A stretch of 64,000 bases of DNA from Lasioglossum baleicum. Its lineage: Eukaryota; Arthropoda; Insecta; Hymenoptera; Halictidae. The notes below the pieces were generated by a model that was given only the letters and a program-made list of their open reading frames with translations, searched no databases and was not told the DNA's origin. A program made the translations under genes and the position numbers. Below, piece by piece: positions 41,866 to 50,930 of this stretch. How positions within the stretch are numbered: position 1 is the stretch's first letter; each line of letters starts with the position of its first letter. Location: assembly GCF_051020765.1 (NCBI RefSeq), contig NC_134929.1, positions 1,514,786 through 1,578,785 of the forward strand. Direction: 5' to 3'.

Positions 41866-42612
41866 ATGACACCTTCGTCGTTGACACTAACGTTAACGGG
41901 TAAGAGCAGTACGCTCGCAGTTCAGTACTTTCCCTCGATAGATTTGAGCAGTCATGAATATGAATTGGGCCTCGTGGATTTTGAAACGTTTAACACGATA
42001 CCGAATGTCGATGTTCGCAATAATAAATTTTATTTCGGAGAAAATGATGAAGAAATTGTAATTCCCGAAGGATCCTACGAACTGGATGCAATCAATAAGT
42101 ACCTGAAACGGGAAATATTGCGACGATATCCCACCAGACATGATTCGGGGAACAACGACGAATACCCTCTCATCATACGTGCTAACAATAATACGATGAA
42201 GAGTGAAATATACTGTTCCTATAAGATTAATTTTGAAAAACCCAATAACATAGGATCACTACTTGGATTTTCTACAAACCGTATTCTCCCACCTAAAATG
42301 TGGTATGAGTCTGACGCTCCTGTGAATATTATAAGCATCAACGTGATTAGAGTGGAATGTAGCATAACAGCTGGATCATATAGTAATGATAAACCCGTAC
42401 ACATTATTCATGAATTTTCACCTAGGGTTCCTCCTGGATATAAGATCTCAGAAACTCCACCTCGAATCATTTATCTTCCGATCGTCGTGCGAAGAATAGA
42501 TGATTTAGAAATACGTTTGGTGGACCAAAACAATCGTCTGATTGATTTTCGTGGAGGAGAAATCACGGTTAGACTGCATGTAAAACGGCGAGATCCATGC
42601 ATCTACGAATAA
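41866..42612 (+). CDS. Polinton A minor capsid (penton-like) protein
   Basis: 248 residues from the ATG at 41866, intact. It is strongly similar to 30371-31123 (QYFPSIDLSSHEYELGL, FYFGENDEEIVIPEGSYEL, IRANNNTMKSEI, IDFRGGEITVRLH). It is assigned as the single-jelly-roll vertex protein by context and size. Confidence 0.82.
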   Translation: MTPSSLTLTLTGKSSTLAVQYFPSIDLSSHEYELGLVDFETFNTIPNVDVRNNKFYFGENDEEIVIPEGSYELDAINKYLKREILRRYPTRHDSGNNDEYPLIIRANNNTMKSEIYCSYKINFEKPNNIGSLLGFSTNRILPPKMWYESDAPVNIISINVIRVECSITAGSYSNDKPVHIIHEFSPRVPPGYKISETPPRIIYLPIVVRRIDDLEIRLVDQNNRLIDFRGGEITVRLHVKRRDPCIYE

Positions 42613-42622
42613 GTGCTGTATT

Positions 42623-42796
42623 ATGCTTGTGTATAACAAAACGGACGAACCTCTAATCGCAGCCGCTACAAAAAATACGTTCATCGACACAGTAAGTCGA
42701 ACAAATTATCACACAGCACCATCGTCGAGGAAGAAGAACCTGAGCTTGCAGAACATACGTTTTCTACAATCGTTGGGATTTATTGTAAAGCTATAA
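42623..42796 (+). CDS. Conserved microprotein between penton and capsid genes, Polinton A
   Basis: 57 residues from the ATG at 42623. Its TAA (42794-42796) overlaps the capsid ATG at 42796 by one base (TAATG), a coupling-like arrangement. It ends FLQSLGFIVKL, matching the tail of the Polinton B frame at 30229-30384. The N-terminus is not obviously conserved. Confidence 0.6.
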   Translation: MLVYNKTDEPLIAAATKNTFIDTVSRTNYHTAPSSRKKNLSLQNIRFLQSLGFIVKL

Positions 42797-43995
42797 TGTC
42801 CGACATTTTGGCCATTGGCAATACGCCAACCTCTGATAATCGTATAACTAAGATAGAAGTGCACACATATAATCCCTATGCAAATACTACTCTCGGAAAT
42901 AGTGATGAAATAAGGATACCGATACGTCAGCAGGATCTGTATACGCTACCGTGTGAGAGTTTCTTGTACATTGAAGGAAAAATCATTTTAGCAGAGGCTC
43001 CACCTCAAGGAACAAGCAACAATGTTATTCTCGATACCAATTGTGCTGCTTTCATGTTTGATGAAATTCGATATGAACTGGATGGAGTAGACCGCTGTAG
43101 AAATCCTGGAATAACGACCTCGTTAAAAACACATGTATTCATCTCTCCTGGAAAAAGTAAAGCATTGGCCACCGCAGGCTGGCATCGTAAACTGGATGGC
43201 GCAGATTTCAATTTCTGCATACCATTCAATATGCTATTTGGCTTCGGTGAAGATTATAACAAGATTACCGTTAACGTGCGTCAAGAGTTGGTCTTAATTC
43301 GATCACGAAACGATCTAAACGCGTTGAATGGTTCTAGTACTTTAAGACCTAAAATCGAATTATTCAAAGTTCAGTGGCGTATGCCACACATAAGTCTGGA
43401 AGAAGTAACCAAATTGTCATTACTACGCATTCTCGAGAGAGGACAAATGATACCTATGAGTTTTCGCTCTTGGGATCTATACGAATATCCACATTTGCAA
43501 ACAACTACGAAGCATACGTGGGCGATAAAGACTGTAACACAATTGGAGAAACCCCGTTTCATCATATTCGCATTGCAGAACGATAGGAAGTATCAATTGC
43601 AGAAGAGTGCTAATCAATTCGACGATTGTAAACTGTTAAACATACGGTTGTACCTAAATTCCGAATCGTACCCATACGACGACCTAAACTTGGACTTTGA
43701 AAAGAATAAGTATGCGATACTTTATGACATGTACACAAGATTTCAAAACTCATATTATGGTAATCGATCCAGTGAGCCGCTATTGGATGAATTACAGTTC
43801 TTATCACAGGGTCCATTTGTGGTCATAGACTGCTCTCGTCAAAACGAGTCTGTCAAAAGTGCAACCATTGATGTGCGCATAGATTTCGAGTGCAGAGATA
43901 ATGTGCCTGTGAACACAGCTGCTTACTGTTTAATCATACACGATCGTATAGTCGAGTACAGCCCGTTGACCAACGTCGTGCGCAGAATACTTTAA
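42796..43995 (+). CDS. Polinton A major capsid protein
   Basis: 399 residues, intact, homologous to 28972-30222 end to end (KIEVHTYNPYANTTLGNSDE, RQQDLYTLPC, MPHISLEEVTKLS, FRSWDLYEYP, TTTKHTWAIKT, NIRLYLNSESYPYDDLN, FVVIDCSRQNE). Assigned as the double-jelly-roll major capsid protein by context. It is remarkable that this gene is open while polymerase and ATPase of the same element are broken. Confidence 0.85.
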   Translation: MSDILAIGNTPTSDNRITKIEVHTYNPYANTTLGNSDEIRIPIRQQDLYTLPCESFLYIEGKIILAEAPPQGTSNNVILDTNCAAFMFDEIRYELDGVDRCRNPGITTSLKTHVFISPGKSKALATAGWHRKLDGADFNFCIPFNMLFGFGEDYNKITVNVRQELVLIRSRNDLNALNGSSTLRPKIELFKVQWRMPHISLEEVTKLSLLRILERGQMIPMSFRSWDLYEYPHLQTTTKHTWAIKTVTQLEKPRFIIFALQNDRKYQLQKSANQFDDCKLLNIRLYLNSESYPYDDLNLDFEKNKYAILYDMYTRFQNSYYGNRSSEPLLDELQFLSQGPFVVIDCSRQNESVKSATIDVRIDFECRDNVPVNTAAYCLIIHDRIVEYSPLTNVVRRIL

Positions 43996-44009
43996 CAAGC
44001 GGTGGGTGC

Positions 44010-44456
44010 ATGATGACCCATGTAACGTTCGTCGATCTACAAGGTTTCAAGTCGGGGGCAAACGGTTTCATTGTAAAAGAAGCAGCCATTTTACGAGATG
44101 GAAATAAACTATTGCACTGGATATTCAAGCCACCATTTGAATTCCATCGATTAACTGCTACTGAAGTACGTCAGGTTCGATGGTTAACGCACAAACATCA
44201 TGGAATAGGTTGGGCAGATGGATATGTTCCATACAAAACAGCCGGAAGTTGTTTGAAACTGGCTCTGGGAAATACGCAGCAGGTCATTGTCAGAGGTTTG
44301 GAAAAGAAAAAATGGTTATGGAAATTAACTGGAATAGAAGCTCTTGATGTGGATCTGGAGGATGTGCCAAGATTATCGTTAATGCAAAAGGGATTGCATA
44401 GATGTGCATTCCGTACTGGCATATGTGCCATGGAAAATGTATTTAAACTGTGTTAA
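44010..44456 (+). CDS. 148-residue accessory protein, Polinton A
   Basis: An intact frame 14 bp downstream of the capsid gene. Its N-terminal half reads FVDLQGFKSGANGFIVKEAA ... FKPPFEFHRL ... HKHHGIGWADGY. A C-terminal KGLHRCAFRTGICAMENVF is Cys/His-containing. I recall similar proteins in other invertebrate transposon-rich loci, with acidic positions suggesting an RNase H-fold nuclease, but I cannot confirm this. No counterpart is visible in Polinton B. Confidence 0.55.
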   Translation: MMTHVTFVDLQGFKSGANGFIVKEAAILRDGNKLLHWIFKPPFEFHRLTATEVRQVRWLTHKHHGIGWADGYVPYKTAGSCLKLALGNTQQVIVRGLEKKKWLWKLTGIEALDVDLEDVPRLSLMQKGLHRCAFRTGICAMENVFKLC

Positions 44457-45112
44457 TTATATACTGATCGACAAGAACCATGTTTTTGAATAAAATGTAT
44501 TATTTAACAAATTTTTTTTAACGAAACTTCGCTTATTTCTTCCCATATACCAAATAGCGTCTTAAATGCTGACACTACAATTTTTGCGAGTTTCCTGTTC
44601 GTTTCTAAGGAGTATCATATTTCACCTATTCGTTGCTGAGGGGTATTAAGGTCAACCAAATAGCGTCTTAAATGTTGACACTACAATTTCTGCGAGATTC
44701 CTGTTCGTTCCTAAGGGGTATCATAAAAAAAATATCAAGGTCAACCAAATAGCATCTTAAATGCTAACGCCGCAGTTTTTTGCGTGCGCCGAGATTCCTG
44801 TTCATTCCTAAGGATTATCATATTTCATAAAAAAAATATCACACATCCTGTGGTCTCCAAAAAATGTTGACACTGCAGTTTCTGCATGCCTGTTGTCCCA
44901 AAGCTGTGAGAATTAGCGCGATGCTCCCCACCATCACATGAATTTGCTATGTTTGCACTTTCAAAAACTGGAAAGAACGAGGGGTTAGCGAGTGGCTATG
45001 AAACGCCATTGTTGGTTCGATCGGCAAAGTATCAACTATGTGGTCCGCAACCGTCAACTCTCGAGCAACGCGGCAGAATAATGAGTTTAATCTTTCGCAA
45101 TTACACACACAG
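44457..45112. repeat. Polinton A subterminal degenerate repeats, first block
   Basis: Imperfect copies of TTCCTGTTCGTTCCTAAGGGGTATCATATTTCAT separated by CAACCAAATAGCGTCTTAAATGCT-like words, near 44609, 44712 and 44810. The TATGAAACGCCATTGTTGGT word near 44997 recurs near 46615. No confident gene. A frame at 44949-45110 ends in a GTAAGT donor whose phase fits the next exon, but it lies in repeat sequence and does not match exon 1 of the Polinton B gene. Confidence 0.7.
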
Positions 45113-45136
45113 TAAGTACTCCGGCAACCGCTAAAA

Positions 45137-45769
45137 ATGCATTATTGTTTCTTTGCAACTGAAAAAAATTCTTTCCTAATTGTTTCATTTAATATCAGTG
45201 CAGATAATTCGGAACAGAGTATCACGCACACGGTGCGTATATTGGGCCGGAGATATCCCTTGACGAATACATGCTACAAATATCTTGACATTGGGGTTCG
45301 AATTGGTGGTTGCTGTCATGTTGAGTTGGCTATAGGAGACAATCACAGCAATGAAATTCAATTTTCTATGGCTACGTGGAAAGATTTTCTACGAAAGAGA
45401 GAAGACATTCTGCGGAACATCGCCAACTCAGGGAATGATGTGCATATTGGTGATATAACTGTGGAATTCTATCAGTTAAACGATTATGTGAAGCTTGCAA
45501 AATTATCAACTTCAACTAAGTGCATACAGATTACTCAGAAAACGATGAGAAGATTGTTTGATTTGGAATATAGTGTCGACCACATGTACTCATGGCTATC
45601 TGAGAACCTATATTCTGTACAAACAAAATATTGTAAGTTTATGCAAATAATTTCTAATGTTACCGATGATTTTGCAAAAGCAATTGTGGAACATGAAGAT
45701 TTTGAACGCAATTCATTAATAGACACCGAATTGATAGCTTTAGGCTTAGATGTAATGCTAATAAAATAA
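45137..45769 (+). CDS. Accessory gene, Polinton A
   Basis: An open frame homologous to the exon 2 product at 36632-37229 (RRYPLTNTCYKYLDIGVRIG, IGDNHSNEIQFS, HMYSWLSENL, NSLIDTELIALG). An AG acceptor just before 45204 is in phase with homology, so the first 20 or so residues from the ATG at 45137 are probably intron. The family is unrecognised. In A it points towards the right end; in B it points away. Confidence 0.6.
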   Translation: MHYCFFATEKNSFLIVSFNISADNSEQSITHTVRILGRRYPLTNTCYKYLDIGVRIGGCCHVELAIGDNHSNEIQFSMATWKDFLRKREDILRNIANSGNDVHIGDITVEFYQLNDYVKLAKLSTSTKCIQITQKTMRRLFDLEYSVDHMYSWLSENLYSVQTKYCKFMQIISNVTDDFAKAIVEHEDFERNSLIDTELIALGLDVMLIK

Positions 45770-46320
45770 ATCAAAAAGTTTATTCCAAACTATGATATTT
45801 GATGTGTGATTTCCTGTCCCAAGATTCCTACCAAAAATGCTAACGCTGCAGTTTTTTGCGAGATTCCTGTTCGTTCCTAAGAGGTATCATATTTCATAAA
45901 AATGATCGATCAAAGACCAGTCAAATAACGTCATAAACGAAAAAAAAGTCGCACGCTCGGTATAATATTTCGCAGTGACTTCCTGTCGCCACAGTTTTGC
46001 GAAATTCCTAAGCAGTATCAAGGTCAACCATGCATGCGCCGAGATTCCTGTTCGTTCCTAAGGGGTATCATATTTCATAAAAATGGTCGATCAAAGACCG
46101 GCCAAATAACGTCATAAACGAAAAAAAAAATGCTGCAGTTACTGGAAAAAAATGTCAAGGTTGATCAAGTAACACGAATTAGTTATAACACGTTCGACAT
46201 AATATTTCGCAGTATCTTCCTATCGCACCAATAGCGTCTTGGACGAAAATATGCTGTCGCTGCAGTATTTGCATGCCCAGAGTTATTCTTTGACATATAT
46301 ACCAAATGTTCGCTATGTTT
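45770..46320. repeat. Polinton A subterminal degenerate repeats, second block
   Basis: Two good copies of a unit CCTAAG(A/G)GGTATCATATTTCATAAAAATG(A/G)TCGATCAAAGACC...CAAATAACGTCATAAACG at about 45876 and 46058, plus degenerate ones. The AACGTCAT core recalls the ACGTCATC word of the Polinton B satellite. No gene seen. Confidence 0.75.
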
Positions 46321-46325
46321 ATGAG

Positions 46326-46400
46326 ATCGTCGGTTGGCCAAGCGGCTAATGAGTTGGACTACCAAGCGGTAGACCGGGGTTCGAATCCTGTTCGAGTAAG
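46326..46400 (+). other. tRNA-derived sequence with pol III promoter boxes
   Basis: TGGCCAAGCGGC (46335-46346) matches the A-box consensus at 11 of 12 positions. GGTTCGAATCC (46378-46388) is a perfect B box. A run of seven T's follows at about 46405. I could not fold a proper acceptor stem or 7-base anticodon loop, so it is more likely a tRNA relic or SINE head than a working tRNA. Confidence 0.55.
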
Positions 46401-46423
46401 ACAGTTTTTTTCTCTAAAAAAAA

Positions 46424-46640
46424 TCGCAACCGCTTGTGACGTCACGGAAGTGGTGGGGGTTCCAGCGAAGGTGGTGGTATGCATCGCAAGAGCTCGTGAC
46501 GTCACGGAAGTGGTGGGGGTTCCAGCGAAGGTGGTGTGGTATGCATCGCAACAGCTCGTGACGTCACGGAAGTGGTGGGGGGGGGGGGTTCCAGTGAAGG
46601 TGGTGGCGGTAGGCTACGAAACGCCATTGTCGGTATGGTC
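46424..46640. repeat. Three tandem copies of a 60-bp GTGACGTCAC unit
   Basis: Units at about 60-62 bp spacing, each with CGTGACGTCACGGAAGTGGTGGGGG and TCCAGCGAAGGTGGTG. TGACGTCA is the full CRE palindrome. The array starts right after the tRNA-like sequence; it could be a SINE tail or Polinton A terminal sequence. Confidence 0.85.
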
Positions 46641-46717
46641 GACAAAGTGTCAACACGTCTCTGGTGACGTCACTTCCCGCGAGCTGATGTCACTTCCTCC
46701 TGACCTCCCAAAAAATG

Positions 46718-46820
46718 TGGGGGGGGTAAAAAAATCGAGCAATTACCCTTTGGGGGGGGAATTACCCTTAGGGGGGAGCAATTACAGGGGCGGGGCAATT
46801 ACAGGGCGGGGGGGGGGGCG
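46718..46820 (+). repeat. G-run tract
   Basis: Six or more G-runs of 3-11 bases alternate with AATTACCCTT and GCAATTACAGG words. It is a potential G-quadruplex and a likely place for assembly error. Confidence 0.8.
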
Positions 46821-46900
46821 TTTGTTACAGGGGCAACAACGACAATTGAAGTTTACTATTATCACTCCTCTGCCTACACTGCTAATTTTGTTTATCACTT

Positions 46901-48394
46901 TGTAACAGACCTACATATCGTAGGCCTGTTACGAACAAACCCCTAGCAAACCTCCACCGGTTATACACAACGTCGCGATCTAGTAACGTACCACCGGCCT
47001 CCTGTCACAACAACAACACCGGCTGTACCGCACGTACCCCGCACCCAGGCCCGTATTCGAACGGGAATCCAAATCAAATTTCCAAAATACTGTTCGAAAG
47101 ACGGTATACGTCATTATCAAAATACCGCACCGCACCACCATCCCTTACCACCAAACCATCCCTATAAAAGCCGTCGCGAACAGACTAGAATGACCTGAGT
47201 CTGCCAGCAGTTATCCAGGGACAACATCGTGCGATATTCCAGTGCTGTGAGTATTCTACCTGTAACCGTTGTCCACGTCTCCGCCGTTATCGGCATCCTG
47301 GTTCCGCTGGTACGAGCCGTGCTCTACCTCGAACACCCGGTGCGTCACCGGTCTCTTTCGCTAGGCGCGTCGCCTCCGAGAGTCGACGATTAAGAAGCGG
47401 TGTGTCACCCCTTCGGCCTCGTCGGAACCCTGCCGTCCTGCCCGTCCGCTGGTGCGAGCCGTGCTCCACCTCGAACACCCGGTGCGTCACCGGTCACTTT
47501 CGCCAGGCGCGTCGCCTCCGAGAGCCAGCGAACAAGAAGCGGTGCGCCACCTCTTTGACTTCGTTGGAGAACCTCCTGTCCAGTTACCCTGTACTTCCGC
47601 TGGTGCGAGCTGTGCTCCACCTCGAACACCCGGTGCGTCACCGGTCACTTTCGCTAGGCGCGTCGCCTCCGAGAGCCGACGAACAAGAAGCTGTGCGTCA
47701 CCCTTTGACTTCGTCGGAGAACCTCCTGTCCAGTTATCCTGTCGCTCCGCTGGTGCGAGTTGTACTCCACCTCGATCATACCCGGTGCGTCACCGGTATA
47801 TTTCGTGAGACGCGTCGTCCACGAAATCGGCCGAACTAGAAGTGGTGCGTCACCCTTCGACGTCGCCTAAGAACCGCCTAGAAAGTCACCCTCGTGAGGC
47901 GAGTCGCCCACGAGGCCAGTCGAGCTAGACAAGGTGCGTCACCTTGACCGAACTCACTGAACGACTGTCCGGAGGAACTTCGATGACCCGTGCGTCACGG
48001 ACATCGAAGGACCACTACAACCCGGCCTAGGTAGGGAGATCACGACGACAGTCGCGATCTAATTCTACTCCTGTCCATCCTGCCTGCACCCTACGCCTCT
48101 TACAGGTAGCACTCTCACGGTCACACGTTTTAAACTCACGGGCACCGTAGCATTGTCACCGTGCACTATATCCTGAGGAACCGTATCCTGAGGCACCGTA
48201 GTTTACGCGTCCGAAAGGCAGCGAGTATAATTTATTCACCCGCAACCGACTCGTCTCAGTTATTTCCCCCGTACCGACCCCGTTCCTCGCGTCGTCACTC
48301 CACTTATCGTTTAGAACCCTGGGTCGGCGAGCTGTTCAACACCAAGGAGCCCGAACGCGAGGAAGCCGATCGACGACGAAACACACGTGTTACA
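46901..48394 (+). repeat. Solo LTR, TGTAACA...TGTTACA
   Basis: 1,494 bp with perfect 7-bp inverted ends TGTAACA/TGTTACA, and ACTT at 46897-46900 repeated at 48395-48398. TATAAAAGCC at about 47164 is a TATA box. The body has four 142-152 bp tandem units (CGGTGCGTCACCGG at about 47338, 47480, 47631 and 47783), about ten GTGCGTCAC words in all. No internal region follows, so it is a product of LTR-LTR recombination. A truncated relative is at 56824. Confidence 0.88.
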
Positions 48395-48655
48395 ACTTTA
48401 TTCTTTGTATTTTGTATTTTGCACGTGCGCTCTATTGCGTAATTACTATATCTGTCTCTCTTCAATTCTTCTGCTAACTGTCGCTCCATCTATCGGTATT
48501 TAAAGTAAAAGACGCGCGGAGCATGAAAAGCGCGGCAAATTCCAAACCTAAAGAAAGTATACTTTCTTTACATACATATCACTACGATCGTCGGACGATC
48601 TATATACCGCGTAAACTTTTTAAATCATATGATGATGAAGAATGAGTACATATTA

Positions 48656-48738
48656 TATGGGGTTGGCAAATAAGTTCGCGTTAGGTTTTTGTGATTTATT
48701 CCACTGTAAAAAACCGAACGACTTATTTGCCAACCCTA
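48656..48738. mobile_element. Minimal mariner-type hairpin element
   Basis: About 80 bp, with inverted ends GGGTTGGCAAATAAGT / ACTTATTTGCCAACCC and TA adjoining. The arms continue imperfectly (CG(C/T)T(A/C)GGTTTTT), making one long hairpin. It is a tiny non-autonomous mariner derivative. Confidence 0.75.
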
Positions 48739-48997
48739 ATTACAACGACACCACACACACCCACACAGTGTTTCTGAACGGATAACCCGAAAAATCTATT
48801 TTCTGTTTATTTTTTTTTTGTAAACGCGTTGTGGGTTCTATATACGGTGATACATATATAAGGTGAGCTTTCAATTTTCAAAGACTGCTCCTGGATTTTC
48901 GTATGCGTGGTCGGACCGGCCTGACGGCTGGCTCTCTCCGCCCCCCCCAACCGCCTATTTCTAACTAATTCTGATCGTATGATTCTTGCATTCTATA

Positions 48998-49680
48998 CAG
49001 GGTGTTTAGCTACAGGTGGGAGAAAATTTAAGGGGTGGTTCTAGACGAAAATATAAGACGAAAATGAAGAATAAAAAAATTGCGATTTCGGCTTCGTTAT
49101 TTAGTTAATAACAATTAAAAATCCGCCTAAAATGCTGAAACACTTGTAACAAAAGCGTACGTTGCATACGTCACACAGCCGCGCGACAGTCTCGTATCAA
49201 GTGACAAACGCATGCATACCTTGGTTCTCATTTGGGGCACCAGCGAGGTGAAAATGTTTAAAAAATCGTTGGACGACATTGAACCTACCTACTCGTTAAA
49301 ATCCACAAGGCCATTTCTAATATCCGCCCTATGGAATTATCGAGTAGAAGGGGTCAATGCCCTTTCATTTTTAAATTCTTCTCACACATATCCACAAATC
49401 CTTATCCTGCACTATAATTGTTCATAACACCGTACTTAGTATACTGGAATAAACGCTCTAGCACTATTTACAATATCATACACACGCACTATGAGTTTAC
49501 AGAGAGTACAAGTTTACTGAGGGGAATGAGGAGAATGTAAAGAACTGGTAATCCTTTAATGTTGAAACACTGCACTTTATTGAACTTGAATTTACATCGC
49601 GGGACTCGCTCACAGACGGAACGGACATCTTGAGGTAGTGTGAATTCTGCGAACCGAAATCTTCGACGCGTGCGAGAAAA
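48998..49680. mobile_element. Half copy of the CAGGGTGTTTA fold-back element
   Basis: It begins CAGGGTGTTTAGCTACAGGT and matches, in order, the left arm of 57854-59340. It continues through the block ending in TCTTCGACGCGTGCGAGAA. It includes the TTTACTGAGGGGAATGAGGA segment that the other copy retains only in its right arm. The second arm is missing. Confidence 0.82.
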
Positions 49681-49850
49681 CCAAATCGCCTCTGACTGTA
49701 TAAAAATGTATATAATATAAATACAAATTGCCAGCTCACGTTAAATCGCCTCTGACTGTATAAATGTATATACTATAAATACAAATTATCAGCTCACGTT
49801 AAATCGCCTCTGACTTTATATGTAGTGTAAATTTATTAGAAATTGCCAAT
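49680..49850. repeat. Three tandem AAATCGCCTCTGACT units
   Basis: Units of about 60 bp, AAATCGCCTCTGACTGTATA...ATACAAATT(G/A)(C/T)CAGCTCACGTT, starting near 49681, 49743 and 49801. No coding sense. Confidence 0.85.
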
Positions 49851-49868
49851 GAAGTATGTCTAAAATTG

Positions 49869-50930
49869 TCATACACTTTGTACATTTCTTAATTTTTGTA
49901 CAGGTTTGTGGCGATAATCTGTTTTTCTTATTTTATTTTCTAACCATACTAGATCTTTATGAATTTTGACTTTCATCATATAGTATGCAAGATCCTTCCG
50001 ATGGAGCCCACAAGTTTCATGTTGAAACCAACCTGGATATTTAATATCCACAGCTTCCACCATTATTGGAAATAACATATCTTGCATACATACCATATTT
50101 TTCTCTAACATTAGGATAGCCCGCGTCAAATACTGCGTTCATTAATTTGAAAACAAATGAAAACTCTGCAGATGGAGCACATAAATGGCCCAATAATTCG
50201 CCGTCATTTGTTTCATAGGCTCTAAAAAATGTTAATATCTGTCTATGCTGCATGTATTTATGATTTTCACTAATTAATGAAATCAAACATTGTTCGCAAC
50301 CAGATTTCTTAACACATTCCATCGCCACAAATCCTGCAAACAATTCAACGGCAGAGGCTTCTAATGTTTCGTCATTAATATACGAAGCATCAATGGTAAC
50401 TTCTTCGACATCAATAATCATTTCTTGATCAATTTCAGGTTCACGACTTGTACTTGGTAATGTTAATGCAATGTTGGATGCAGCACCATGCTTCGAGCTT
50501 GGAAGTAACGTTTCATCCTCATCATCCAAACAATTGGCAGATTGAGCCGGTTTTGATAAATTGAATACACTGTTTTTCTGCAATATCAAGCGAAAACCTT
50601 TTCGAGACGGATTCAGGTTAAAGGTTCCACCATAAGTGCGCGTCATTGAAACTAAACTTTCTAATTGTGAAATAATTGCATCGTGATGAATGTCAATAAA
50701 AATCCTTGGCCTCGACGTTGTATAGCCTTTAAAAGTGTTTCATCACAAATTACCTTCTGTCAATATTTTTAATTTTCGTCGAAAACGTAAAATAATCTTT
50801 TTCTTATTTCGATTTCCCATTATTAGTTCCATATTTTTATCTTTTAATGTTTTTATATCAGAATTTTTTCGCTTTAGTTTTATTTCCAAAACATGTATTT
50901 TATCGCGATAATATCTGTCAGTATCACTGT
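49869..50930 (-). pseudogene. P-element/THAP9-like transposase relic
   Basis: Minus-strand remains. A coiled-coil-like KDKNMELIMGNRNKKKI region (about 50800-50900) is followed by broken sequence, then an open frame at 50646-50041 with YGGTFNLNPSRKGFRLI and AGFVAMECVKKSGCEQCLIS and an acidic Ser-rich linker. A frameshift near 50080 leads to CGLHRKDLAYYMMKVKIHKD. The AGFVA-(x)-CxxC and CxxH patterns recall the C-terminal part of P-element/THAP9 transposases; this is by eye only. The catalytic domain is absent or unreadable. Confidence 0.4.

Larger units (their letters stand above)
38640..46140. mobile_element. Polinton A, right part
   Basis: This continues the element begun at the window start: large unknown gene and ATPase (-), then PLA2/pX, protease, penton, microprotein, major capsid, a 148-residue gene and an accessory gene (all +), then degenerate subterminal repeats. 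The exact right end cannot be set because the left terminal repeat is outside the window; it lies somewhere between about 46.1 and 46.9 kb. Confidence 0.88.

Noticed and set aside
44949..45110. First exon for the Polinton A accessory gene
   Set aside because: The splice phase fits, but the sequence belongs to a subterminal repeat that recurs near 46615 and is unlike exon 1 of the Polinton B gene.
46326..46400. Functional tRNA gene
   Set aside because: A and B boxes are good, but no acceptor stem or 7-base anticodon loop could be drawn.
47402..47839. Overlapping frames of 118-145 residues in the solo LTR
   Set aside because: They arise from the tandem GTGCGTCAC units, which are open in several frames at once; there is no conserved protein feature.
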